In this document: piece after piece, positions 16,878-25,136 of the stretch | How positions within the stretch are numbered: the stretch's first letter is position 1 | Layout: every line of letters begins with the position of its first letter | Source: Geobacter sp. FeAm09 | GTDB taxonomy: Bacteria > Desulfobacterota > Desulfuromonadia > Geobacterales > Pseudopelobacteraceae | Assembly (NCBI RefSeq): GCF_008330225.1 | Contig: NZ_CP042466.1 | Location: 1,312,501 to 1,376,500, forward strand | Reading direction: 5' to 3' | Length of the DNA: 64,000 bases | Notes under the pieces: model-generated | Seen by the model: only the letters and a program-made list of their open reading frames with translations | Database searches by the model: none | What the model was told of the DNA's origin: nothing | Position numbers and translations under genes: made by a program

Positions 16878-17443
16878 AAAATCTGCCACAGAGACACGGA
16901 GACACAGAGGAAGTCAAAGGCGAAAGGCTTTGGGTAAAGATAATTCAGTCCCGGCCGTGGTGTCTTAGAGAATAATCCTTGTGACTCCGTCTTTCAGTAC
17001 AGGAACGTTGAAATTTATGAGCAGACCCAACTTTTTTCTGTCAGTTTCAGATAGCTTAAAAGCTGGGCCTTGAACACTGATTCGATTCTTTCGACAGCCT
17101 TGAGTTCAACGATGATCTCATCTTCTACCAGCAAGTCGAGACGGTGGTCTCCCAAGCTGGTACCCTTATAAACAATCGGTATGACGGCTTGGCTCTGAAA
17201 GCTCAAGCCACTGGAATGCAGTTCATGGCACAACGCTTTTTCGTAAATGCCTTCCAAAAGCCCCGGCCCCAGATTTCGGTGAACCTCAATGGCGCAGCCA
17301 ATAATTTTATCCGTGAGTCCGTTAATGGCTTTCTCCTTGTCCCGAGTCAGATGTCAGCCTGTAAGGTTAAACCCTATAAACGTTTTTATGCATCTGCCGT
17401 TAAAGGTTTTCTCTGTGTCTCCGTGTCTCTGTGGCAGATTTTA
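16878..17443. mobile_element. CACAGAG-end element carrying a GxxExxY gene (R4)
   Basis: Left arm AAAATCTGCCACAGAGACAC (from 16878) and right arm GTGTCTCTGTGGCAGATTTT (to 17442) are inverted copies. Between them lies one decayed GxxExxY gene. The element sits exactly between nuoF and nuoG. Its right end gives the TAA stop of nuoF. The other loci with the same ends lack the gene, so this may be the full-length member of the family. Confidence 0.7.
16965..17350 (-). pseudogene. GxxExxY protein, PD-(D/E)XK-like, frameshifted
   Basis: The longest clean frame is 17015-17257, but homology-like sequence runs further on both sides. Upstream, in frame, lie LTDKIIGCAIEVHRNLGPG and LLEGIYEKAL (the GxxExxY signature), with no ATG/GTG/TTG before the in-frame TGA at 17354-17356; CTG at 17350 is the only near-start. 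Downstream, the frame breaks at a run of six A (17032-17037). One extra A, or a -1 slip, restores GLLINFNVPVLKDGVTRII and ends at 16965. Nuclease-like residues are visible in RLDLLV...IIVELKAV. It is either a decayed gene or one needing slippage. Confidence 0.75.
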
Positions 17444-18718
17444 GCCTTTAGCCGTTAGCCTTACAGGGCATTTCCCCCGGGTGATATGTTCCCGCACCTC
17501 GTCCTCGAACAGTCTCAGCAGCCCTTCCACCGGGCCCATGGCGCCGGGGGCCAGGGCGCAGAAGGCGTAGTTCAGCTTGGCTACGTGCTCCCGCAGAACC
17601 TCGATGTCGGCCATGTCGCCGCGGCCCGCCTCGATCCGTTCCAGGATATGCCGCACAAAGGGGAGCCCCTCCCGGCAGGGAGTGCACCAGCCACAGGATT
17701 CGCGGGCAAAGAAGCGGACCAGGTTGAGGGTGGCGGCCACCATGCAGGTGGTCTGGTCGAAGACCACGATCCCGCCGGTACCCAGGCGCGAACCGGCCTT
17801 GGCCACCGGGTCGAAATCCATGGGCACTGTCCAGTGGTCCCGGGTGAAATAGGGGGTGGAGGCACCGCCGGGGATGCAGGCCTTGAAGGTGCTGCCGGGC
17901 CGCATGCCGCCGCAGTGGCTGTCGATGATCTCCCCCAGGGGGGTGCCGATGGGCAGTTCCAGGCAGAGTGGCCGCTGCACGTGGCCGCTGACGCAGAAGA
18001 GTTTGGTGCCTGCCCCCTCCGGGGTGGCGGCCAGGGCCTTGAACCAGTCCGGGCCGTGGGCGACGATGGCCGGGATGTTGGCCAGGGTCTCCACGTTGTT
18101 CACCACCGTGGGCTGGCCCCACAGCCCCTTGACGGCGGGAAAGGGGGGTTTGGAGCGGGGATTGGCCCGGATGCCCTCCAGGGCGTTCATGAGGGCGGTC
18201 TCCTCGCCGCAGATGTAGCGGCCGGCCGACTGGTGCACGTCCAGATCCAGATTGAATGTGCTGCCGCAGATGTTGGCGCCCAGGAAGCCGGCCTTGTGGG
18301 CCTCGGCGATGGAGCTCTTCAGGTTGAGGGCGGCCAGTTCGTAGCCGCGCCGGATGAAGATGAAGGCGTGTTCCACCCCCAGGGCGTAGCAGGCCAGGGC
18401 CATCCCCTCCACCAGCAGGTGGGGGTTGTGCTCCAGGAGTACCCGGTCCTTGTAGGTACCCGGCTCCATCTCGTCGCAGTTGCAGATCAGGTAGCGGGGA
18501 CCCGGCAGGTTGCGGGGGACGAAGGACCACTTTTTGCCCGTGGGGAACCCGGCCCCGCCGCGCCCCCGCAGGCCCGAGTCGATCACCGCCTGCTGCACCG
18601 CGTCGGGGGAGAGGTCGGCCAGGGCCGTTTCCAGGGCCCGGAAACCGCCTTGGGCCCGGTATTCGGCAAAGGTCACGGCCCGGTCGAGGCGGTCGTGTCT
18701 GAAGAGGATCTGGCTCAT
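17441..18718 (-). CDS. nuoF: NADH-quinone oxidoreductase subunit F
   Basis: 425 residues. NuoF oxidises NADH through FMN and passes electrons to a [4Fe-4S] cluster. FMN/NADH site: GLRGRGGAGFPTGKKW and CNCDEMEPGTYKDR; then ICGEETALMNALEG and the cluster motif ESCGWCTPCREG with a fourth Cys in NYAFCALAPGA. It starts one base after nuoE ends. Its stop TAA (17441-17443) is part of the end of repeat element R4, so the last residues (RLTAKG) may be altered relative to an element-free ancestor. Confidence 0.95.
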   Translation of the reverse strand: MSQILFRHDRLDRAVTFAEYRAQGGFRALETALADLSPDAVQQAVIDSGLRGRGGAGFPTGKKWSFVPRNLPGPRYLICNCDEMEPGTYKDRVLLEHNPHLLVEGMALACYALGVEHAFIFIRRGYELAALNLKSSIAEAHKAGFLGANICGSTFNLDLDVHQSAGRYICGEETALMNALEGIRANPRSKPPFPAVKGLWGQPTVVNNVETLANIPAIVAHGPDWFKALAATPEGAGTKLFCVSGHVQRPLCLELPIGTPLGEIIDSHCGGMRPGSTFKACIPGGASTPYFTRDHWTVPMDFDPVAKAGSRLGTGGIVVFDQTTCMVAATLNLVRFFARESCGWCTPCREGLPFVRHILERIEAGRGDMADIEVLREHVAKLNYAFCALAPGAMGPVEGLLRLFEDEVREHITRGKCPVRLTAKG

Positions 18719-18719
18719 G

Positions 18720-19193
18720 TTATCCGGCCTCCCGGTGGTCGGCGACGATGGCCGCCGCCTGTTCCGGGGAAACCGGGCCGAAGAGCCGGTCCCCGATCAT
18801 GAGGGAGGGGCCGGTGCCGCAGTTGCCCAGGCAGGAGCAGGGGAGCAGGGTGAAGGCGTCGTCGGCGGTGGTGCCGCCGGCCTCGATCCCCAGCAGGTGC
18901 TCCAGGTGGCGCAGGAGGGTTTCGCCCCCCATGGCCCAGCAGGAGATGGAGTCGCACACGTGGATCACCGTCCGGCCCACGGGACGGCGGTAGATCATCT
19001 CGTAGAACGTGGCAAGCTCCTCCACCTGGAGGGGGGAGAGCCCCAGGAGGGCGGCGGCCTCGGCCACGGCCTCGTCGGTCAGCCAGCCGTAGTGGCGCTG
19101 CAACTCCTTCATCACGTCCACCGCCGCTTCCCGGGGGGTGATGGCCTGGGCCACGCGTTGTTCCAGCTGCTGTCTCAGGTGGGTCGGGATCAT
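18720..19193 (-). CDS. nuoE: NADH-quinone oxidoreductase subunit E
   Basis: 157 residues. NuoE is the thioredoxin-fold [2Fe-2S] subunit that pairs with NuoF. The four ligands are seen in HVCDSISCWAMGG and PCSCLGNCGTGP. The N-terminal helical part (ITPREAAVDVMKELQRHYG) is typical. I take the ATG at 19193; a frame start at 19229 falls in repeat DNA. It begins the nuoE-nuoF-nuoG set. None of the membrane subunits nuoA-D or nuoH-N are nearby. Confidence 0.93.
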   Translation of the reverse strand: MIPTHLRQQLEQRVAQAITPREAAVDVMKELQRHYGWLTDEAVAEAAALLGLSPLQVEELATFYEMIYRRPVGRTVIHVCDSISCWAMGGETLLRHLEHLLGIEAGGTTADDAFTLLPCSCLGNCGTGPSLMIGDRLFGPVSPEQAAAIVADHREAG

Positions 19194-19217
19194 GGTGATC
19201 GATTGTCCTGGAAAACG

Positions 19218-19252
19218 TATTTGCCACACAGTCGCAGGGACGCGGAGGAAAC
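19218..19252. repeat. Dispersed CACAGAG-type repeat, single degenerate arm (R5)
   Basis: TTGCCACACAGTCGCAGGGA followed by CGCGGAGGAAAC, just upstream of nuoE. It is a worn single copy without a facing arm. Confidence 0.5.
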
Positions 19253-19362
19253 AGGATCGAATGAGCGCGCCTGCAATGGGGATTATCCCGATGTCTTCAT
19301 GACCCTGTGGCCTGACTGCCGTAAAGGGATTATAGTTGGTTTACCGGCCGTGGCAAGGGAAA

Positions 19363-20508
19363 TCACGGCAGAAAACGGGCGAAGACCTGGTTGGAGAGGA
19401 GCATGCCGCGCCGGGTGAGGCGGACCCTGGTGCCGGCAGGTTCCAGCAGGCCCTGGGCGGTCAGCCTGGCCAGGATCTCCCCGAAGGTTTCGTCCGGGCT
19501 GACGCCGAATTCCTGCCGGAAACCGTCATCCCCGATGCCGTCCGCCATGCGCAGCCCCAGGAACATGAATTCGGCCATGGCGTCCTGCCGCGTGAGACTC
19601 TGCTCCTCCCCGTGGGGAAGCTGGCCCTGGGCCACTGCTTCCATATAGGCGTCCAGGTCGGCCGGGTTGCCGAAACGGACGCCGTACCCCTTCCGCAGGA
19701 AGGAGTGTGCCCCGCACCCCAGCCCCAGGTAGCCGTCCCGGCGCCAGTAGCCGCTGTTGTGGGCCGAACGGCGGCCGGGGAGGGCGTAGTTGGCGATCTC
19801 GTAATGCTCGTAGCCGGCGGCGGTCAACAGGCTGTCCGCCTCCTCGAACATGGCCACCGCCAGGTCCTCGTCGGGCAGGAGCGGGCTGTCCTCGCCGTAT
19901 TGCACGGCAAAGGGGGTCCCCTCCTCCACGGTCAGCCCGTACACGGATATATGCTCCGGCCCCAAGGACAGGGCCTGTTCCAGCTCGCGGCGCCACATGG
20001 GGAGGGTCTGGCCCGGCAGGGCGTGGATCAGGTCGATGCCGATGTCGGTAAAGCCGGCGGTCCGCGCGGCCCGAAATGCCTCCTGCGCCTGTGCCCCGCT
20101 GTGGATGCGTCCCAGGGTTTTCAGCAGAGGGTCGTGGAAGGACTGCACTCCCAGGGAGAGGCGGTTGACGCCGGCGCTGCGGAAGGCCGCCAGGCGCTCC
20201 TGGTCCACGGTGCCCGGGTTGGCCTCGAGGGTGATCTCGGCCTGCGGTCCCAGGCCGAACAGGCTCTCCGCCCGCTCCAGAAGCCGGCCTATCTGCCGGG
20301 GAGCGAGCAGGGAGGGGGTGCCGCCGCCGAAGTACACCGATTCCAGCGCTCTCTCCGCTGTGAAGGCTTGGGCCGCCAGGCCCATCTCCGCCAACAGGGT
20401 GCGGGCGTAGCCGTCCCGGTCGGCGGCGGTGGACTCCCGGGAGACAAAGGCGCAGTAGGGGCATTTGCGGCGACAGAAGGGGATATGGAGGTAAAGGCGC
20501 GTGAACAT
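19363..20508 (-). CDS. hemW: Radical SAM heme chaperone HemW
   Basis: 381 residues. Family members insert heme into target proteins and were long misnamed oxygen-independent coproporphyrinogen oxidases. The radical SAM cluster motif CRRKCPYC lies at residues 12-19 after YLHIPF. GGGTPSLL (SAM binding), EANPGT, RLSLGVQSFHD and GIDLIHALPGQT are present. The C-terminal HemN-type domain follows (FMFLGLRMADGI). The extra N-terminal segment of true HemN is absent, supporting HemW. It is divergent from the cytochrome c gene, sharing a 131-base gap. Confidence 0.92.
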   Translation of the reverse strand: MFTRLYLHIPFCRRKCPYCAFVSRESTAADRDGYARTLLAEMGLAAQAFTAERALESVYFGGGTPSLLAPRQIGRLLERAESLFGLGPQAEITLEANPGTVDQERLAAFRSAGVNRLSLGVQSFHDPLLKTLGRIHSGAQAQEAFRAARTAGFTDIGIDLIHALPGQTLPMWRRELEQALSLGPEHISVYGLTVEEGTPFAVQYGEDSPLLPDEDLAVAMFEEADSLLTAAGYEHYEIANYALPGRRSAHNSGYWRRDGYLGLGCGAHSFLRKGYGVRFGNPADLDAYMEAVAQGQLPHGEEQSLTRQDAMAEFMFLGLRMADGIGDDGFRQEFGVSPDETFGEILARLTAQGLLEPAGTRVRLTRRGMLLSNQVFARFLP

Positions 20509-20575
20509 TTTAGATATGGGGACCGTGGTATTGCTGTTATGATAACGGGATTATTGCCGGTGAAGCGGTTAAGGA

Positions 20576-20603
20576 TTGCAATTTTAACCGGATTGGGTAC
20601 AAT
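20576..20603 (+). promoter_or_regulatory. Sigma70-type promoter of the cytochrome c gene
   Basis: TTGCAA (20576-20581) and TACAAT (20598-20603) are 16 bases apart and lie 37 bases before the ATG. The match is good but untested. Confidence 0.5.
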
Positions 20604-20639
20604 GTGTCCACTTTCAATTTAACTTCAAGGAGATTCGTC

Positions 20640-20947
20640 ATGAAACGTGCAGTTGCCATCCTGGTCGCTTTTGTCGCCGTAGCGTTCGTAACGGTTGCAG
20701 CCCAGGCTGAGAACAAGGGCGAGCAAATCTTCAAGCAGAAATGTGCCATGTGTCACATCGTCAAGGGCAAGGGGGGGCCATCGGTCCGGAACTGACCAAG
20801 ATCGCCGCCAAGTTGAAGGAAGGCGACCTCAAGGCCCAGTTGGAAAACCCCAAGAAGAGGAACCCGTCCACCTCCATGCCTTCTTTCAAGACCCTGCCCA
20901 AGGCCGACATGGATGCCCTGCTGGGGTATTTGAAGACCTTGAAATAA
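20640..20947 (+). pseudogene. Single-heme c-type cytochrome, frame broken at a G7 run
   Basis: The ATG follows AAGGAGATTCGTC. Signal peptide residues 1-23 (cleavage AQA-EN), heme motif CAMCH at residues 35-39. After KGKGG the frame is lost at seven G (20771-20777). One more G restores AIGPELTKIAAKL and the rest to TAA at 20947, including the likely Met ligand in STSMPSF. Restored length is about 102 residues, a normal small cytochrome c. It has a good promoter and terminator, so the locus looks maintained. Sequence error or on/off slippage fits better than old decay. Confidence 0.8.
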
Positions 20948-20961
20948 CCGGCCGCACATCG

Positions 20962-20990
20962 AAGGCCTGCCGCGAGGCGGGCCTTTTTTC
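20962..20990 (+). terminator. Terminator of the cytochrome c gene
   Basis: AAGGCCTGCC pairs with GGCGGGCCTT around GCGA, followed by a T run. It starts 15 bases past the stop. Confidence 0.9.
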
Positions 20991-21001
20991 TTTGGGGGAT
21001 T

Positions 21002-21289
21002 ATGCGACTGAGGGATGATCAGATACACCGCCTGGCGGAAAAGGTGTACAATGACTTGGCCGCCGAGGGGCTCATCACGCCCAAGGGTGAGCGGGGCGCC
21101 GTGGTGGCCGGGATCGCCGGGGCCATCAGCCGGGATTTCAGCCGCGAGCAGGTGCTGGAGCGGGACGCCGAACGGCTGCTGGACGAGACCGTTGCCGCCA
21201 TGGGGCGGGGCGCCGCGGACATCGACCGGCGCAAGATGCTCAGGATGATCAAGGAAAAGTTGGCAAAAGAACGGAAGATCGTACTATGA
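21002..21289 (+). CDS. DUF507 family protein (first of a tandem pair)
   Basis: 95 residues. LRDDQIHRLAEKVYNDL at the N terminus and IDRRKMLRMIKEKLAKER at the C terminus are typical of the small helical DUF507 family, common in Geobacter-type and Aquifex-type genomes. Its function is unknown. The ATG follows GGGGGATT. The stop overlaps the ATG of the next DUF507 gene (ATGA), so the two are co-translated and may form a heteromer. Confidence 0.85.
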   Translation: MRLRDDQIHRLAEKVYNDLAAEGLITPKGERGAVVAGIAGAISRDFSREQVLERDAERLLDETVAAMGRGAADIDRRKMLRMIKEKLAKERKIVL

Positions 21290-21546
21290 GCCTCTCCGAA
21301 GACCGCATATCCAACATGGCCCATGAGGTCGTCAATTGCATCTGGCGCGACGACCTGGCCGATGTGACCGACGAAAGCCGGGCGCTGGCACGGGTCAAAC
21401 AATCCCTGGGCGCCTTTTTCGGTGCCGTGGAGGAAATCGACGGGACGGTGCGCGCCAAGCTGCGGAACCATGCCCAGGGGAGCCGGGATTGGGAGCTCCT
21501 CTACCAGAAGTTCTACCAGGAAGAGTTGGCCAAGCGGCACCTGTAA
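21286..21546 (+). CDS. DUF507 family protein (second of a tandem pair)
   Basis: 86 residues. SEDRISNMAHEVVNCIW at the start and DWELLYQKFYQEELAKR at the end mirror its upstream partner and the DUF507 pattern. It is mostly charged helix and no catalytic motif is visible. Translation is coupled to the first copy through the 4-base overlap. Downstream is a long inverted repeat and then a DUF815 ATPase gene in the same direction. Confidence 0.85.
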   Translation: MSLSEDRISNMAHEVVNCIWRDDLADVTDESRALARVKQSLGAFFGAVEEIDGTVRAKLRNHAQGSRDWELLYQKFYQEELAKRHL

Positions 21547-21549
21547 CTA

Positions 21550-21722
21550 CCTGAATCCGTGGCTCCCTCACGGCTTCGCTCGCTTCCCGCCTCTGTCTTT
21601 GCGTGGCCGGCCGTGTCTTCTCCTGGGCGGAGGACGAACGGCGCAGGCGGCATGGTGCTTCATGAGCGGCGTTGGACTCCGGCCAGTCGCTCGCTCCGCC
21701 GGTCGGGCGCCACGGATTCAGG
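21550..21722. repeat. Long imperfect palindrome between DUF507 and DUF815 genes
   Basis: CCTGAATCCGTGGC (21550-21563) faces GCCACGGATTCAGG (21709-21722), with further partial pairing inside (TCGCTCGC...). It is about 173 bases, codes for nothing convincing, and looks like another small mobile or REP-type unit. I see no second copy of it in this window. Confidence 0.6.
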
Positions 21723-21756
21723 CAACAGCCACTTCACAACAGAAAGACCACAGCCC

Positions 21757-22638
21757 ATGCTCGATCCCGAACTGACCGCCCAACTCAGGCGGGTGCTGAC
21801 CTCGATTGAACAGCTTCTCCCGCCGCCGGTGCCGGCCATCGACTGGACCGTCACCACGGCCGCCAACTGGCACCGCCATTCCTTTGCCGGATACCTGGAG
21901 CCGCTGGAGGTGGTGGAGAGCATCCGTCTGGACGACCTCCTGGGTATCGACGAGCAGAAACGGGTGGTGGAGGAGAATACCCGCCAGTTCCTGGCAGGGT
22001 TGCCGGCCAACAACTGCCTGCTGTGGGGGACCCGGGGGACCGGCAAGTCGTCCCTGGTGCGGGCCATCCTCAACAGCTACGCGCCCCGTGGGCTGCGGGT
22101 GATCCAGGTGGACAAGGACGATCTGGTGCACCTGCCGGATATCGTGGACGCCATCAAGGCCGAGCCGTACCGGTTTCTGGTGTTCTCCGACGATGTTTCC
22201 TTCGAAACAGGGGAATCCAGCTACAAGATGCTGAAGAGCGCCCTGGACGGGTCGGTGTACGCGCCGCCGGAGAACGCGCTGATCTACGTCACCTCCAACC
22301 GCCGCCACCTGCTGCCCGAGTACGAGAGCGACAACCGGGGCGCCATGCTGCACAACAACGAGATCCACCACGGCGAGGCGGTGGAGGAGAAAATCTCCCT
22401 CTCGGGCCGGTTCGGGCTCTGGGTGGGGTTCCACCCCTTCAGCCAGGATCAATACGTGGAGGGGGTCCGCCAGTGGGTCGGCAAGCTGTGCGCCAAGCTG
22501 GATACGGCGTCCATCTGGGACGACGAAGCCCGGCAGGCGGCCATCCTCTGGTCCCAGCAGAAGGGGGACCGCAGCGGCCGCATCGCCTACCAGTTCGCCA
22601 GCCACTGGGTGGGAAAGCGGCTTCTGGCCGGGGTGTAG
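21757..22638 (+). CDS. DUF815 family P-loop ATPase
   Basis: 293 residues. Walker A is WGTRGTGKSSLV (about residues 90-101); Walker B-like acid residues are in FLVFSDDVSFE; sensor-type YVTSNRRHLLPEY follows. DLLGIDEQKRVVEENTRQF before the P-loop is the family signature. DUF815 ATPases are AAA+-like and widely conserved; their cellular role is not settled. I chose the ATG at 21757 because upstream codons lie in the palindrome at 21550-21722; the ribosome-binding site is weak (AGAAAG). It lies downstream of the DUF507 pair. Confidence 0.88.
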   Translation: MLDPELTAQLRRVLTSIEQLLPPPVPAIDWTVTTAANWHRHSFAGYLEPLEVVESIRLDDLLGIDEQKRVVEENTRQFLAGLPANNCLLWGTRGTGKSSLVRAILNSYAPRGLRVIQVDKDDLVHLPDIVDAIKAEPYRFLVFSDDVSFETGESSYKMLKSALDGSVYAPPENALIYVTSNRRHLLPEYESDNRGAMLHNNEIHHGEAVEEKISLSGRFGLWVGFHPFSQDQYVEGVRQWVGKLCAKLDTASIWDDEARQAAILWSQQKGDRSGRIAYQFASHWVGKRLLAGV

Positions 22639-22652
22639 TAGGAAAAAACTAC

Positions 22653-22875
22653 TTCCGCCACAGAGACGCGGAGACACAGAGGTACACAGAGAAAAACGGA
22701 AAGACAATCAAAGCAAAAGCAAGGTAATCAAACTGAATAGGTAACAACGAATCATTCAGGAATTAGTTATGCGCCTCGGAACCACTGAGATAAATATTCC
22801 AGAGGGTTAGACAGTATTTTGGCCGAATAAAAAACTCTGTGATTTACTCTGTGTCTCTGCGTCTCTGTGGCAAAA
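22653..22875. repeat. CACAGAG-family element with two facing arms (R6)
   Basis: TTCCGCCACAGAGACGCGGA at 22653 and TCTGTGTCTCTGCGTCTCTG near 22846-22868 face each other across about 170 bases. It lies 15 bases past the DUF815 stop and just upstream of the transglycosylase gene. No gene is inside. Confidence 0.8.
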
Positions 22876-22949
22876 TTGTCGATTACATAATCAATTACAG
22901 CAGGGCCATGGGCACTCGCCCGCGGCCTTTTTTCTCGAAAGGCAGGTAC

Positions 22950-25040
22950 ATGCAGTTTCCGTATAAACCGTTCCTTATCGCCGTCACCGGCGTTTCCCTC
23001 TTTGCCCTGTCCGCAGTCCCATCCCGTGCCGACGATCTCATTGCCCAGGCTGCCTCCCGGTTCCGGGAGAAGGATTACAACGATGCCTATGCCCTGGCCA
23101 AGAGGAGCGCCGAATCGCCCCAGCGCACCTTCCTCCTCGGCGTGGCCGCCCTGCGCCTGGGCAAGGCCGACGAGGCCCTGCCCCTGCTGGCCGGGGCCGA
23201 GCAGAAGCTCCCCCTGGCGGCCGACTATGCGGCCCTGTATCAGGCCGAAGCGCTGCTGAAGCAGAAACGGTATGCCGAGGCCGCCGCCAAGGCGGGGGGC
23301 ATTGCCCGGGCCTATCCCGGCTCCCTGCTGATCCGTCGCGCCGACAAGTTGACTGCGGACAGCCTGTTCGGCGCCGGTGACTACCGCGGGGCGTTCAAGG
23401 CGTACCAGAGTTTCGTGGAACGGTACGCGGCCGGCGCCGATTCGGTGGACGCCCTGTTCCAGGCGGCCCGCAGCCGGGAAGAGTACGGGGACAAGAACGG
23501 TGCCGCCCAGAACTATCGGAGCATCTGGCTGAACAACCCGACCGCGCCCCAGGCGAAGCAGGCCCGGGACCGGCTGGCCGACCTGGAGAAGGGCGGCGCC
23601 AGGACCACCCCGTTCACCCCCGAGGAACTCCTGCGCCGGGCCTCCAGCCTGTACACCCAGAACGAATTCACCGCGGCCCTGAAGGCGCTGGCGGGGATAC
23701 CGACCGATGGCCAGCCCGCGGGCTTTGCCAGCCGGGTGGATTTTCGCACCGGCATGACCCAGTACCGCCTGCGGAACTTCAAGCTGGCCGAGAAATCTTT
23801 CCTGCGGGCAACCGATACCCCCCTGGCGGGCATCCGCTCCGAGGCGCGCTTCTGGCGGGCCAAGTCGCTGGAGCGCCAGGAGCAGAACGAGCAGGCCTTC
23901 AGTCTCTACATGGAATTGGCCGGCGAGGGGAAACGGCAGGAGTTTGCCGACGACGCCCTGATGGAGGCGGCCGGCCTGCGCAAGAACCTGGGGAGCTTTG
24001 CCGAGGCGGCGCGTCTCTATGAGCAGCTTCCCAAAAACTTCCCCGGTTCCCGGTTCCTGCCCCGTTCCGCCTGGGAGGCCGCCTGGTGCCACTACCTGGC
24101 CGCCGAGTACGCCGTGGCGGCCGAAGCGTTCAAGGCCCTGCTCAAGGACGACAACGTGCGGGAAAAGGCGCTCTATTGGCTGGCCCGGACCCTGGAAAGC
24201 ACCGCCCCGGCCGATGCCGCTCCCTATTACCGCCAGCTTCTGGACGAATACCCGGCAGGTTTCTATGCCACCTGGTATCGGGACCGGAAGGGGATTGCGG
24301 ACCTGCGCGAGCCCTTGGGCAAGCGCAATGCCCTGGCGGAGCTGCCGCTGCCGGCCGGCTTCGAGAAGCCGCGTTTTCTGGCGGCCCTGGGGATGCTGGA
24401 CGAGGCCCGGGTCGAGATGGCGGCCGCCCGCAAAAAAGTCGGCGACAGGAAAACCCCCTTTCCCGGTCTGGCCCGCATCTACGTGGAGATGGGGGACTAC
24501 GGCTCCGCCATCGCCCTGTTCATGCAGAACCGGCCGATCAAGTGGGAAACGGCGAGCCTGCCGCTCTGGACGGTGGGCTATCCGGTGGCCTATGCGGACC
24601 ATATCGGGCAGCAGGCCGTTGCCAACTCCCTCTCTGAAGGGCTGGTCTATGCCCTGGTCCGGGCCGAGAGCGGCTTTTCGCCAACCATCAAGTCCGGCGC
24701 CGGGGCCATCGGCCTGATGCAGCTCATGCCGGCCACGGCCAGGCAGACGGCGCGGGAGAAGGGGAACTTCAACCCCCAGCGACTGGTCGTGGCCGATTAC
24801 AACATCATGCTGGGAACGAAGCACCTACGGGAATTGCTCAAGGGGTTTGACGGGGACGTGGTCTACTCCATAGCCGCCTACAACGCCGGGGCGGCGGCGG
24901 TCGAGCGCTGGCGGAAGAACTTCAGGAATCTGAAGAAGGACGAATTCGTCGAAAGTATCCCCTACCAGGAGACCCGTGACTATGTGAAGAAAGTCTACGC
25001 CTCGGCCGCCACCTACCGGCAGTTGTACGGCATCAAGTAG
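22950..25040 (+). CDS. Soluble lytic murein transglycosylase (Slt70-like)
   Basis: 696 residues. A signal peptide (residues 1-28, ending VPSRA-DD) sends it to the periplasm. Residues about 30-500 are TPR-like alpha-helical repeats forming the Slt superhelix. The catalytic SLT domain is at about 540-680: ALVRAESGFSP (catalytic Glu), GAIGLMQLMPATA, LGTKHLRELL and SIAAYNAGAAAVERW. It cleaves peptidoglycan to anhydromuropeptides. The ATG at 22950 has GGCAGG upstream; the longer frame begins in repeat DNA. Its size matches the Geobacter-type family. Confidence 0.93.
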   Translation: MQFPYKPFLIAVTGVSLFALSAVPSRADDLIAQAASRFREKDYNDAYALAKRSAESPQRTFLLGVAALRLGKADEALPLLAGAEQKLPLAADYAALYQAEALLKQKRYAEAAAKAGGIARAYPGSLLIRRADKLTADSLFGAGDYRGAFKAYQSFVERYAAGADSVDALFQAARSREEYGDKNGAAQNYRSIWLNNPTAPQAKQARDRLADLEKGGARTTPFTPEELLRRASSLYTQNEFTAALKALAGIPTDGQPAGFASRVDFRTGMTQYRLRNFKLAEKSFLRATDTPLAGIRSEARFWRAKSLERQEQNEQAFSLYMELAGEGKRQEFADDALMEAAGLRKNLGSFAEAARLYEQLPKNFPGSRFLPRSAWEAAWCHYLAAEYAVAAEAFKALLKDDNVREKALYWLARTLESTAPADAAPYYRQLLDEYPAGFYATWYRDRKGIADLREPLGKRNALAELPLPAGFEKPRFLAALGMLDEARVEMAAARKKVGDRKTPFPGLARIYVEMGDYGSAIALFMQNRPIKWETASLPLWTVGYPVAYADHIGQQAVANSLSEGLVYALVRAESGFSPTIKSGAGAIGLMQLMPATARQTAREKGNFNPQRLVVADYNIMLGTKHLRELLKGFDGDVVYSIAAYNAGAAAVERWRKNFRNLKKDEFVESIPYQETRDYVKKVYASAATYRQLYGIK

Positions 25041-25063
25041 GCTCGACCGGCCCGATCCGGCAC

Positions 25064-25099
25064 CAAAAAAGGCCTTCCCGTCCGGGAGGGCCTTTTTGT
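25064..25099. terminator. Bidirectional terminator after slt
   Basis: AAAAAGGCCTTCCC pairs with GGGAGGGCCTTTTT, with A and T runs on either side. It lies between the convergent transglycosylase and HD-GYP genes. Confidence 0.88.
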
Positions 25100-25136
25100 T
25101 TTTGGCGTGCGCGCCCGCCACCGGCCGTGCGGGAGA

